Below, one piece after another: positions 1-8,068 of a stretch of 49,475 nucleotides of DNA. Source of the DNA: JBBDMW01 sp040878005 (GTDB lineage: Bacteria; Chloroflexota; Dehalococcoidia; Lucifugimonadales; Lucifugimonadaceae); assembly GCA_040878005.1 (NCBI GenBank), contig JBBDMW010000069.1:1-49475 (forward strand), read 5' to 3'. Both the position numbers and the translations under genes were made by a program. The notes under the pieces were generated by a model. That model saw only the letters and a list, made by a program, of their open reading frames with translations, searched no databases and had not been told where the DNA came from. How positions within the stretch are numbered: position 1 is the stretch's first letter; each line of letters starts with the position of its first letter.

Positions 1-21
1 TGTACTTCCCATAGACGTTGT

Positions 22-957
22 TTACAGTCTTGAGGCCGGGGTTGCCCCTCTGATGCCGCCGTGCGGACGCTGCTCATTGTAGTAGCGCAGGTAACCGGGC
101 AGCTCTGCCAGCCGCTCGCTGTTTGAAGTGAACGGCCTTGAGTAGGCCCACTCGTTCTGCAGGATCCTGTTGAACGCCTCAGCCTTGCCGTTGGTCTGTG
201 GGCGGTACGGACGGGTGCGCTTGAGGCGGACCGAGTGGGACTGCGCAACGTCAGCGAAGGCCTGTGAACGGTAGTTTCCTCCGTTGTCTGTGAGTATGCA
301 CTTGACCGTGACGCCCCTCCATGCGAAGAAGCTGAGAGCACGTTCGAGGAACCGGGCTGTGGTCAGCCCCTTTTCATCCGGCAGAGCCTCTACATAGGCC
401 ACTCGTGAATGGTCGTCGATGGCCACGTGCATGCAGTCCGTCCCGAGGGACCGCTTCGAGCGGGGCCCCGAATGAGTCTCTGCAAAGCCCGGTGCGAAGC
501 GCTTGCCTCCTCCGTCAGGCACCCTGCCCAGCTTCTTCACATCCAGGTGCAGCATGTCTCCAGGGCGGGCATGCTCGTAGCGGACGATCTCCCTGGTTGT
601 CCTGTGCAGCCATGCCAGGCGTGAGAGACCGGCTCTTCTCAACACGGCGTAAACGGTGGAGCGTGCGATGCCCAGGCGCCAGCCGATGCGGTGCGGGCCC
701 CAGCTGCGCCCCTGCCTGAGGGAGTGGATGGCAAAGACAAGGCGCCGTGGTGTCAGGCGGGGGCTGGTCCCGGGCCTTGAGCTGCGGTCGAAGAGGCCGG
801 GCCTTCCTTCCGCCCTGTACCTGCCAAGCCACTTCGAGACGGTGGCTCTTGAGACCCTGAACTGCCTTGCCACCTCGGCCTGGGGCCAGCCGGACAAGAC
901 CTGTTTGACCATCTCAAGACGTGCGCGGACCGTGAGCCGGGCATTACCATGCAACAC
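22..957 (-). CDS. IS481-family transposase
   Basis: This 311-residue DDE transposase catalyses movement of the element. An N-terminal helix-turn-helix region (about residues 10-50, including QFRVSRATVSKWLGRY) is followed by a second DNA-binding segment to about residue 125. The RNase H-fold integrase core carries D139 (LHLDVKK), D224 (LTDNGGNY) and E260 (NGKAEAFNR), giving a complete catalytic triad. The C-terminal YNEQRPHGG motif is typical of IS481 and related families. It starts with GTG at 957, inside one arm of a 12-bp inverted repeat. The frame is intact, so the element could still be active. Length and residues fit the family, so confidence is high. Confidence 0.93.
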   Translation of the reverse strand: MLHGNARLTVRARLEMVKQVLSGWPQAEVARQFRVSRATVSKWLGRYRAEGRPGLFDRSSRPGTSPRLTPRRLVFAIHSLRQGRSWGPHRIGWRLGIARSTVYAVLRRAGLSRLAWLHRTTREIVRYEHARPGDMLHLDVKKLGRVPDGGGKRFAPGFAETHSGPRSKRSLGTDCMHVAIDDHSRVAYVEALPDEKGLTTARFLERALSFFAWRGVTVKCILTDNGGNYRSQAFADVAQSHSVRLKRTRPYRPQTNGKAEAFNRILQNEWAYSRPFTSNSERLAELPGYLRYYNEQRPHGGIRGATPASRL

Positions 958-1018
958 TGGGGAACCTCCTGTCGCTTACTGTTTTTGCATTTACAGCAGC
1001 AACAGTGAGGTTCCCCAG
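957..1018. repeat. 12-bp perfect inverted repeat at the transposase start
   Basis: CTGGGGAACCTC at 957-968 is exactly inverted at 1007-1018, with 38 bases between. The left arm overlaps the transposase start codon. In a transcript read from outside the element, the two arms could form a hairpin that hides the start codon, a known way for insertion sequences to block read-through expression. This role is inferred. Confidence 0.5.
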
Positions 1019-1048
1019 CACCTGCTAACAACCTCTGTGGGAGCTACA

Positions 1049-1260
1049 ACTACCTGTCAACGCGGACTGTTGAACTGACCTTGCACACCCTGGATCTGCG
1101 ACTGGCGTTGGGGCTTGCGCCAGACGTTCCCAATCTGGCATCAGTTGAGTCAATGCATGTACTGGCGGAGATCGCTGCACTGCGTGGCCAAAGTGCCGAT
1201 GTCCTGCTGGCCCTGTCTGGACGCCGCAGCCTGGCGAACGGGTTCTCGCTGCTTGGGTAG
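1049..1260 (+). pseudogene. 3' remnant of a maleylpyruvate isomerase-like (MDMPI/TIGR03083-type) gene cut by the IS
   Basis: Immediately outside the IS right end, one forward frame stays open to TAG at 1258-1260 and reads roughly YLSTRTVELTLHTLDLRLAL, ending in GRRSLANGFSLLG. A TVEL-x-(V/L)HTLDL segment followed by LLALSGRR-L-x-GFS resembles the C-terminal part of mycothiol-dependent maleylpyruvate isomerase/DinB-like proteins. No start codon or N-terminal domain is present, because the IS has replaced the upstream part. The rest of the gene would lie beyond the window. Family assignment is from remembered motif patterns, hence moderate confidence. Confidence 0.5.
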
Positions 1261-1417
1261 CCAGCGGCGTTGAATGCACGCCTGGAACTACTAAGGTTGC
1301 CTGCGCCTGTGGTAGATTCCTGGCGGTCGACAAGTGGTGTGGCTTTGCTGGCGCATGGGACTATCACATGCAGCCTGGCTTGGAGCGGGTCACGAACCCG
1401 TTCGATGGAGCGCATCG

Positions 1418-2560
1418 ATGAACACCGAATCTAGGGGCGCCCGGCTGCTTGAGCAGCTTGGCGTAACGCCAATAATCAATGCCGGCGGCCCAAATACCCA
1501 GCACTCGGGCAGCCGTCCAAGGCAAGAGGCGCTCGACGCGATGCTGGCAATGGCGGAGGTGTTCGTCCGCATCGAGGAGTTGATGATCAGCGCAGGCCGT
1601 GAGCTGGCACAGATGGTTGGCGCTGAGGCCGCCACCATCACCAGCGGAGCATCAGGAGGCCTTGTGGTACAAGCGGCTGCCGCCATGGCGAAGGATGATG
1701 CCGGCGCGATCAGCCGCCTGCCCGACACAAGTGGAATGCCGAATGAGTTGATCATTCAACGCTCGCACAGGTTCATTTACGACCACCTGTACCTGGTGCC
1801 TGGCGCAAGATTCGTGGAGGTGGGCGATGCCTCTGGCTGCACGCCGGAAGAATTAGAAGCGGCCATCACCAGACAGACAGCAGGGGTCATACACCTGGAA
1901 TCGCCGTTCAAAAACCGCGGCAATGTGCCGCTGCCGCATCTGTCGGACATCGCCCACCGGCATGGCCTGCCTGTACTGTGCGATGCGGCGTCAATGCTTC
2001 CGCCACGCGCCAACCTGACGAAATTCCTTGATGAGGGGGCAGACCTTGTCAGCTTCTCAGGCGGCAAGGGCATACGCGGCCCGCAAAGCACAGGGATTCT
2101 GCTCGGTACCGACGAGTGGGTGGAGTATGCACGCCTGAACAATGCGCCATACCCAAACATCGCCAGGGGACAAAAGGTCTCCAAAGAGGAGATTGCCGGC
2201 CTGCTGGCTGCAGTCAAAGCGTTCGTCAGCGAGGATGAACAGGCGGAGACTATCCGGTACCGTAGGCAGATGCAAATGGTGGTTGACCAGGTGGCGGAAG
2301 TGCCGGGCATACAGGCCGATGTTCAGCACAACTACGACCACTACATCCCGCACGCCGTGATTCAATTCACAACCGCGTGGAGAGGGCCGTCAAGCAGAGA
2401 GATCATGTCCCGCCTGATGGAGGGCAGCCCGCGCATATATGTCTCCGGCTATGGGCCGGAGGAAGCCGTATGGGTTGACCCGCTGAACATCCAGGAGGGC
2501 GAGTTGAAAATCGTGGCGGAAAGACTTAGGCAGACGCTCGTGGACGCGTCGTCAGAATAA
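1418..2560 (+). CDS. SelA-like PLP-dependent enzyme (aminotransferase class V fold)
   Basis: This 380-residue protein resembles the L-seryl-tRNA(Sec) selenium transferase/D-glucosaminate-6-phosphate ammonia-lyase superfamily, PLP enzymes acting on amino or hydroxy acids by elimination or lyase chemistry. The likely Schiff-base lysine is K217 in SFSGGKGIRGPQS. An Asp at LPVLCDAAS (about 189) should contact the pyridine nitrogen, and TSGASGG (about 75-81) fits the phosphate loop. The N-terminus (LGVTPIINAGG) is typical of the SelA-like group. The ATG at 1418 is chosen because GGAG at 1407-1410 lies seven bases upstream. It is probably co-transcribed with the ThDP enzyme 43 bp downstream. It is shorter than true SelA (about 460 residues) and lacks the SelA N-terminal domain, so a catabolic role is more likely. 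The substrate is unknown. Confidence 0.8.
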   Translation: MNTESRGARLLEQLGVTPIINAGGPNTQHSGSRPRQEALDAMLAMAEVFVRIEELMISAGRELAQMVGAEAATITSGASGGLVVQAAAAMAKDDAGAISRLPDTSGMPNELIIQRSHRFIYDHLYLVPGARFVEVGDASGCTPEELEAAITRQTAGVIHLESPFKNRGNVPLPHLSDIAHRHGLPVLCDAASMLPPRANLTKFLDEGADLVSFSGGKGIRGPQSTGILLGTDEWVEYARLNNAPYPNIARGQKVSKEEIAGLLAAVKAFVSEDEQAETIRYRRQMQMVVDQVAEVPGIQADVQHNYDHYIPHAVIQFTTAWRGPSSREIMSRLMEGSPRIYVSGYGPEEAVWVDPLNIQEGELKIVAERLRQTLVDASSE

Positions 2561-2603
2561 CAATTCATGGCAGCGGCAACGCGCGCCAGGCGGGAGATAC
2601 AAC

Positions 2604-4262
2604 GTGCCGAAATTGGCTGGCAAACATGGCCTGTTGAAGATGCTGAGGGCTGAAGGCGTGGAGTTCATATTCGGAAACCCTGGCACCAGCGAGGCCCCGA
2701 TCATGGACATCATGGGAGAGTACCCGGAGCTGAACTATGTCCTGGTCGTGCAGGAGGGCGTGGCGATCGGCATGGCGGAGGGGTACGCACGTGCCACCGG
2801 GAACGTGGCCTTTGTCAGCCTCCACATAGACAACGGCATGGCCAACAGCCTCAGCCTGCTGATTGACTCGAAGTACGCCGGGACACCCATGGTGGTGACA
2901 GCAGGCAACAAGGATGTCCGCAAGATGGCCGAGGGCCGCAGCGACCTCGCAGAAATGGCCCGCCCCTTCACCAAGTGGAGCGCGGAGGTTACCCATCCTG
3001 AGCAGTTTCCATCCATGATCCGCCGAGCGTTCAACGAAGCCCGCACTCCACCGACCGGCCCCGTGTTCCTGGCTTTCTCCGCAAACTCCATGGATGACGA
3101 AGCCGAGATGGACATTATCCCGTCCTCCCAACACTTCACCTCTCCACTGCCTGACCCGGCGGCCATTGAAATGGCAGCGGAACTGGTAGCCCATTCGGAA
3201 AGGCCAATGCTGATCGTCGGCGACCGCGTGGGAGAGCATGGCGGCGTTGAGGCGGCTGTGAAGCTGGCGAAACAGACCGGCGCCAGGGTATATGGCCACG
3301 GCAGTGCCGCAGTGAACTTCCCGACAAGTCATCCGCAGTGGCTTGGAGGCCTGAACGTCCGCACTGCTGAGGCCGTGGATGCCATTCGTTCTGCTGACGT
3401 GATCGTCGCTGCAGGCGCGCCTGTCTTCGACGATTTCTTTTACCAGCCGGGCCAGTTCGTGTCGCCGGAATCAAAGCTCATACACATAGACATAGATCCC
3501 GGCGCAATAGGCAAATCTGAGCCTACCGATGTGGGAATCCTGGCCTCGCCAAAGACCGGGCTCGAACACCTTGGTCATGCAGTGTCGAACAGGATGACTG
3601 GCACCCAGGTGGAAAGTGCGCGCGGGCGAATCGAGATAGTCGCATCGGAGTCACGGGCACAGGCGCAACAATTTGAAGAGGCCGCCCGCAAGGCATGGAA
3701 CGCCCATCCAATGGGGCCAGCCGCAATGGCGAAGGCGCTTGCTGATTCCCTGCCCCGCGACGCAGTGATAGTGAATGATGCCGTCAGCACGTCTGGACAG
3801 ATTAATTCTGCCGTGCGTCATGATGGACCCGGAACCTACTTCGGAGCGCGAGGCGGGGCGATTGGCTGGGGCATGGGGCTTGGAATGGGTGTAAAGCTTG
3901 TGAATCCCCAAAGGCCCGTTGTGACGGTGGTGGGTGATGGCAGCGCAATGATGACGGTGCAGGCGCTATGGACGGCAGTCAACTCAGGCATTCCAGTCGT
4001 CTATTTGATCTGTAACAACGCGTCATATCGAGTACTGAAAGTAAACATGAATCATTACCGGCGCCTGACCAATCAGCCGTTGCCGGAAAAATACTTCGCC
4101 ATGGACTTCCCCACACCATTTGATTTCGCCGCCATAGCGCGTGGCTTCGGCGTTCACGGGGTGAGAATTGAGAACCCGGATGACCTGGGACCTGAACTTC
4201 AGAAGGCGATACGCTCTGGCAAGCCCGCGGTGCTCGACGTTGTGATCGACGGTGCGGTGTAG
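2604..4262 (+). CDS. ThDP-dependent decarboxylase/synthase (benzoylformate decarboxylase/acetolactate synthase superfamily)
   Basis: This 552-residue enzyme has the usual three-domain layout: PYR domain (1-170), central domain (about 190-330) and PP domain (about 360-552). E51 in VVQEGVAIGMAEGYAR is the glutamate that activates thiamine diphosphate. The cofactor/Mg motif begins with GDGSAMM near residue 444 and ends with NNASY. The start is GTG at 2604, with GGGAG at 2592-2596. FGNPGTSEAP at the N-terminus recalls benzoylformate decarboxylase rather than acetolactate synthase. Together with the SelA-like enzyme upstream it could process a 2-oxo acid formed by elimination from an amino or hydroxy acid; that link is inferred from the operon only. 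The substrate cannot be read from the sequence. Confidence 0.88.
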   Translation: MPKLAGKHGLLKMLRAEGVEFIFGNPGTSEAPIMDIMGEYPELNYVLVVQEGVAIGMAEGYARATGNVAFVSLHIDNGMANSLSLLIDSKYAGTPMVVTAGNKDVRKMAEGRSDLAEMARPFTKWSAEVTHPEQFPSMIRRAFNEARTPPTGPVFLAFSANSMDDEAEMDIIPSSQHFTSPLPDPAAIEMAAELVAHSERPMLIVGDRVGEHGGVEAAVKLAKQTGARVYGHGSAAVNFPTSHPQWLGGLNVRTAEAVDAIRSADVIVAAGAPVFDDFFYQPGQFVSPESKLIHIDIDPGAIGKSEPTDVGILASPKTGLEHLGHAVSNRMTGTQVESARGRIEIVASESRAQAQQFEEAARKAWNAHPMGPAAMAKALADSLPRDAVIVNDAVSTSGQINSAVRHDGPGTYFGARGGAIGWGMGLGMGVKLVNPQRPVVTVVGDGSAMMTVQALWTAVNSGIPVVYLICNNASYRVLKVNMNHYRRLTNQPLPEKYFAMDFPTPFDFAAIARGFGVHGVRIENPDDLGPELQKAIRSGKPAVLDVVIDGAV

Positions 4263-4512
4263 CTGCCTTGGCCGCACCTGAAGCCGCAGTTGTGCTGAAA
4301 CGTAACTCGCGCATCACCACGGAATCCACCTGCCGCATGAATCTGCCGTTCCGGTTACGACCTCGACTGCCATCGAAACGGATGGAAGCTGCTCTGCATG
4401 GCCGATTCGCACAGGCAACCCTGTCGTTTCGCTCTTTCGGACGCTTATGGGTTCAAGATGGCGTCCCCCGGGCAGGCATGTTTGCCGGAGCCCCTGCACA
4501 CATGGAGGCCAT

Positions 4513-5616
4513 GTGAACGAGGAGCAGACCAGGCAGGCCAGGCGGTTCATGCAGGGGGAACTAAGGTCAGCGGCCATATTCCACACCCTCAGCAAGATCG
4601 AACGCGAACCCCGGCGTGCAGCGACATTCCAGCGCATTGCGGACGGCGATATGCGCCATGCTGCCCGCTGGGCCGCTTTGCTCGGCCTCGGAGCGCAGAA
4701 AACACGCCCGGCGCGGCTTGGCCCGGCGTCGCTCCTATTGCACTTTGTCACCCGTGTATTTGGAACGTCACGCGTCGCCAGGTTCATGGCGCGTGGTGAG
4801 GACCGCAATGTCCGCCGGTACTGGCAAATCACTGAAGCACAGGACATGGCCCGTGAAGAGGTTGAGCACAGCCAGGCGCTGCGTTCGATCGATGGACAGC
4901 CCGCCGCCGATCGACCGCTTCCACACCCCGAGGGTGGTCTCCTGGCAGGTGAAGGCGGAACGCTCAGGGCCGCAGTACTGGGGGTCAACGACGGGCTGGT
5001 TTCAAATTTCAGCCTTGTCATGGGTGTGGCAGGCGGAGTGACGAACCCGGACATAGTGGTGCTGGCGGGTGTCGCCGGACTGGTGGCCGGCGCATTCTCA
5101 ATGGCTGCCGGCGAATACGTGTCGATGCGCTCGCAGCGTGACGTATTCGAGAATCTAATTGAGCAGGAACGGACCGAGCTCGCCCTGTGGCCAGAAGAGG
5201 AACGGCAGGAGCTAGCGGAGATATACGAATCCAAGGGCCTGACGGCGGAAGAGGCTCAGAGGGTGGCAGCGCGGATAATGATCAGGCCGGACGTGGCCCT
5301 GGATACACACGTGCGGGAAGAACTGGGGTTGGACCCGGACGATTTGGGCTCGCCATGGGGTGCGGCATTCAGTTCTCTCACGGCTTTCACCGCCGGAGCG
5401 ATAGTTCCGATCGCACCTTACCTGCTGGGCGCTGGCGACCTTGCATTCAGCCTCAGCGCCGCATTTAGCGCGGTTGCGTTGGTTGTGGTGGGAGCGGGCC
5501 TGGCGTGGTTCTCGGGAGTCAATCCTTTGTGGGGTGGCGCAAGGATGCTCATGGTAGGCGGCGTGGCGGCCGCCGTGACCTTCGCCATAGGATCACTGAT
5601 AGGAATTGCCGTGTAA
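4513..5616 (+). CDS. Ferritin-like domain fused to VIT1/CCC1-family iron/manganese transporter (MbfA-type)
   Basis: The protein has 367 residues from a GTG start at 4513, preceded by GGAGG at 4504-4508; a longer frame upstream has no better start. Residues 1-150 are helical and ferritin/rubrerythrin-like, with metal ligands visible as a Glu/Asp-x-x-His pattern (DGDMRHAARW) and EEVEHSQAL. Residues about 150-367 form the VIT1 domain, with LGVNDGLVSNFSLVMGVAGG, AGEYVSMRSQRD and several membrane segments. Such fusions, known as membrane-bound ferritin A, sense or bind iron and export Fe2+/Mn2+ across the inner membrane. The gene lies alone on this strand, about 250 bp after the ThDP gene; that gap holds no recognised feature. 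Confidence 0.85.
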   Translation: MNEEQTRQARRFMQGELRSAAIFHTLSKIEREPRRAATFQRIADGDMRHAARWAALLGLGAQKTRPARLGPASLLLHFVTRVFGTSRVARFMARGEDRNVRRYWQITEAQDMAREEVEHSQALRSIDGQPAADRPLPHPEGGLLAGEGGTLRAAVLGVNDGLVSNFSLVMGVAGGVTNPDIVVLAGVAGLVAGAFSMAAGEYVSMRSQRDVFENLIEQERTELALWPEEERQELAEIYESKGLTAEEAQRVAARIMIRPDVALDTHVREELGLDPDDLGSPWGAAFSSLTAFTAGAIVPIAPYLLGAGDLAFSLSAAFSAVALVVVGAGLAWFSGVNPLWGGARMLMVGGVAAAVTFAIGSLIGIAV

Positions 5617-5729
5617 GGCCGGCACTGCCACGCTCGGGGCAACGTCGCAACTGATGCCGACTCACCAGTCAAGCGCCAACTGACCATGGATTGGCCCCGA
5701 ATGCACGTGCCACGCCGCGCCTTCGCTTC

Positions 5730-6017
5730 CTACGCGGCCTTGCGCCGCCGTCGCCTGACCGGGCGGTTCGTCAGGGCAAACAGGACACGGTCTTTTTCAA
5801 GCGCAATCTGCAGGCGCTTCCCCGCTATGCGGGCCGCATAGGTCAGCCGGGACCTTATCTTCTGCGGCGTGTCGCCGGGGCCCAGGACGATCGCCTTGGC
5901 TTCGTGCGGCTTCAACTCATCAATTATCGACAGCAACTGCTGCGTCTCAGGAGAACGAACACGTCCTCGCTTGGACGCGCTGCTAAGTTCCTTTATATCC
6001 ACGTCAACGATTCTCAT
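5730..6017 (-). CDS. Small conserved-looking hypothetical protein
   Basis: This 95-residue protein begins MRIVDVDIKELSSASK and has an Arg/Lys-rich tail (RPVRRRRRKAA). A purine-rich site (GGGGGCAGGT) precedes the ATG on the reverse strand. The middle (VLGPGDTPQKIRSRLTYAAR, then GKRLQIALEKDRVLFAL) alternates helix and strand and resembles small basic proteins of unknown role in phages and actinobacteria. The charged C-terminus suggests nucleic-acid binding. No membrane segment or signal is seen. It converges on the iron transporter, with about 110 bp between the two stops. I do not recognise a family with certainty. Confidence 0.6.
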   Translation of the reverse strand: MRIVDVDIKELSSASKRGRVRSPETQQLLSIIDELKPHEAKAIVLGPGDTPQKIRSRLTYAARIAGKRLQIALEKDRVLFALTNRPVRRRRRKAA

Positions 6018-6625
6018 ACCTGCCCCCGAACTTATCTTTTCAACATTCGCCAGCCGAGCATATCAGTAATTGTTCAGCATACATCATGATTCGTACCAAT
6101 CATTCGCACAACGGCTGCGTAGCGCTACAGTTGCAGTTAAGTATCACAGCCTCATTCGGTTTGAACGACGGCCCAGCGCCTGTTCGTTTGCTTAACCTGT
6201 ACTGGGAAAACCACGGTTTCTCAGTTAGAGGTAGTCGCCAGTGGAACCCTGTTGGGTGACACTCAGCACCTGTGGTTGCTAACACCCCACGTCGCGGCGG
6301 AGAACCCTGATGCGCACTCCCGTGGTTTTTTGGAAACTGTAGAGCAAAATACGTAACCAGGCCATCGATGTGCGATTCATCGATGAAAAACGCCTGTTAC
6401 ACATCGAAAAACCACACCTGATTACCACATGACATAGGCGCGGTCCTTTCACCCAGCCAACACTGCTGTAAGTGCGGCTGGGCGCAATCCACGTGGCGAG
6501 GCTGACGTTCCTGGGCCGCGTCGCAATGTCCGCATTTGGTTTGCCGCGATAAGACCTCGTTAGAGTTTCGCAATTCCGACATTACTCGCGCTGTACATGG
6601 AGTGCTGTTTTCACGGGCAACATCA
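6018..6625. other. Gene-free stretch upstream of the chemotaxis-like operon
   Basis: About 600 bp with no convincing coding sequence on either strand; the short open frames lack ribosome-binding sites and family-like residues. One 7-bp inverted repeat (CCCAGCC at 6452-6458, GGCTGGG at 6476-6482) could be a hairpin. I see no recognisable riboswitch or tRNA. The operon promoter is presumably here but is not obvious. Confidence 0.5.
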
Positions 6626-7657
6626 ATGAAACCGATCTCCCCCCTCACCCCAGGAGAATCTTTGGCATTTGTTTCGGAGGCTGAAGATCAAATCCGGCAA
6701 TTGAATAGGCAACTCGTGTCGTTGGAACGGGACGCCAGTTCAGAGTTGTTTAGCACGCTCTTGAGAACTATCCACAACCTCAAGGGGTCCGCTGCCACCG
6801 CCGGGCTATCCGATGTAGCAGAATCAGCACATTACATGGAAGACCTGTTATGCCGGATCCAGGATGGCGCCGACCCGGCCAGTCCTGGCTGCATCGACAT
6901 GCTGCTGTGGCGCCTTGCACAAATAAACGCCATGGTTGCCCAACTGCGCGATTCCCTGGCAGACGATCAATGGTTGGAACTGCCCTCAGGTGGCACGGGC
7001 AGAAAAACCGTTAGGGCGCCAGTCTTAATGGCCGCGTTTCCTCACATGATGAGTGACCTGTCAGTAAGGCTGGAGAAGCCCATAGCCTTCCGCATGGCTG
7101 CTGGGGATTGCGAAGCCGATCCCGTAACCGCAAAAACTATTGCCGTCGCACTCGTCCACCTGCTGCGCAACGCCCTGGATCACGGGATTGAGCGCCAACA
7201 TGTCCGCCTGGCATCTGGCAAACCGGAAACCGGGACTATCGAGGCCACGATGTGGCAGGAAGGCGAGCTGGCCTTTGCCCGAGTGACAGATGACGGCCGG
7301 GGCATCGATGCGGAACGGATCACCGCTGCAGCGGTGAAAAAGCGCCTCATCAGCCAAGATTCGGCAACAAGGCTTTCTCACGCGGAGGCCATCGACTTAA
7401 TTTTCCTTCCCGGGCTGTCTACACGGAAGACCGCGACGGTGCTCTCCGGCCGCGGCATTGGCTTGGATGCCGTCAGGGCCATGATTCAGGCCATCGGCGG
7501 AAAGGTCGATTTAATCACCGAGCCCGGCAAAGGCACAACTTTCACCCTGTGTATGCCGACACAGTCCCTGAACACTCCGGCTTCGGTCCAACCCGCTTTC
7601 CATCCTGGACATCAGGACGTTGCGCGAAGCGCTGTACAGGCAGACTCGCCCCAGTAA
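6626..7657 (+). CDS. Minimal CheA-like histidine kinase (Hpt + ATPase, no dimerisation or CheW-like domain)
   Basis: The protein has 343 residues. Residues 1-110 form an Hpt domain with phospho-acceptor H50 in RTIHNLKGSAATAG. After a short linker, residues about 140-330 match the CheA catalytic (P4) domain: N box HLLRNALDHGIE, G1 box DDGRGID, and GRGIGLDAVRAMIQAIGG. The P3 four-helix dimerisation segment is missing, and the protein ends soon after the ATPase, so the P5 regulatory domain that docks CheW and receptors is absent. The frame is open and CheY follows 12 bp after the stop, so this is not an obvious truncation. The ATG at 6626 is chosen because the Hpt domain starts right after it, although no strong ribosome-binding site is visible. 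It probably phosphorylates the CheY and CheB downstream. Confidence 0.8.
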   Translation: MKPISPLTPGESLAFVSEAEDQIRQLNRQLVSLERDASSELFSTLLRTIHNLKGSAATAGLSDVAESAHYMEDLLCRIQDGADPASPGCIDMLLWRLAQINAMVAQLRDSLADDQWLELPSGGTGRKTVRAPVLMAAFPHMMSDLSVRLEKPIAFRMAAGDCEADPVTAKTIAVALVHLLRNALDHGIERQHVRLASGKPETGTIEATMWQEGELAFARVTDDGRGIDAERITAAAVKKRLISQDSATRLSHAEAIDLIFLPGLSTRKTATVLSGRGIGLDAVRAMIQAIGGKVDLITEPGKGTTFTLCMPTQSLNTPASVQPAFHPGHQDVARSAVQADSPQ

Positions 7658-7669
7658 GGATTTGTTCAC

Positions 7670-8068
7670 ATGGCGACAATCATGGTCGTGGATGATGCAG
7701 CGTTCATGCGGATGCGGTGTTCGAAGCTTCTGAGCGATAACGGCTATGAAGTAATAGAGGCCAGTACCGGGGGCGAGGCTGTAAAGCTGTTCCAGATGGC
7801 AAACCCTGACGGCGTCCTGATGGATGTCACCATGCCGGACATGGATGGCTTGAGAGCGCTCCAGGAGATCCGGGGCAAGTCTCCCGGCGCCCGGGTGGCC
7901 TTGATCACGGCCATGGGACGCGAATCCATAGTCAGGGAAGCCATGCGGCTTGGCGTCAACGATTTCGTGGTCAAACCTTTCAGCACAGAGCGTCTCCTGG
8001 CAGCGGCGCGCAAGCTGGCAGGAAGCGGAGAAGCATCCGTCAACCCGCGGCCAGAGGGCCAGCCGTGA
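7670..8068 (+). CDS. cheY: CheY-like single-domain response regulator
   Basis: This 132-residue protein is a receiver domain with no output domain. The acidic pair is in MVVDDA (D8, D9), the phospho-acceptor is D52 in VLMDVTMPD, the switch threonine is T80 in ALITAM, and the invariant lysine is K102 in VVKPF. AAGGA at 7656-7660 precedes the ATG by nine bases. It sits directly between the kinase and CheB and overlaps CheB by four bases, so translation is probably coupled. Its likely partner for output is the zinc-ribbon protein at 9282-9821, which carries a FliM-type CheY-binding peptide. No flagellar genes lie in the window. Confidence 0.9.
   Translation: MATIMVVDDAAFMRMRCSKLLSDNGYEVIEASTGGEAVKLFQMANPDGVLMDVTMPDMDGLRALQEIRGKSPGARVALITAMGRESIVREAMRLGVNDFVVKPFSTERLLAAARKLAGSGEASVNPRPEGQP

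Larger units (their letters stand above)
1..1048. mobile_element. IS481-family insertion sequence with imperfect terminal inverted repeats
   Basis: The first 27 bases and the reverse complement of 1022-1048 match at about 21 of 27 positions, and both ends begin TGTA. They enclose one transposase gene with little spare sequence, as expected for an IS481-type element of about 1.05 kb. The window begins on the outermost base of the element, so only one flank is visible and no target-site duplication can be checked. The right flank continues into a truncated unrelated gene at 1049-1260. The exact limits are inferred from the repeats alone. Confidence 0.8.

Noticed and set aside
4314..5234. 306-codon reverse frame opposite the iron transporter
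   Set aside because: Ser/Arg/Pro-rich composition and no motifs; the forward strand clearly encodes the ferritin-VIT1 protein.
6018..6625. Riboswitch upstream of the chemotaxis-like operon
   Set aside because: I looked for c-di-GMP and cobalamin-type conserved blocks and found none.
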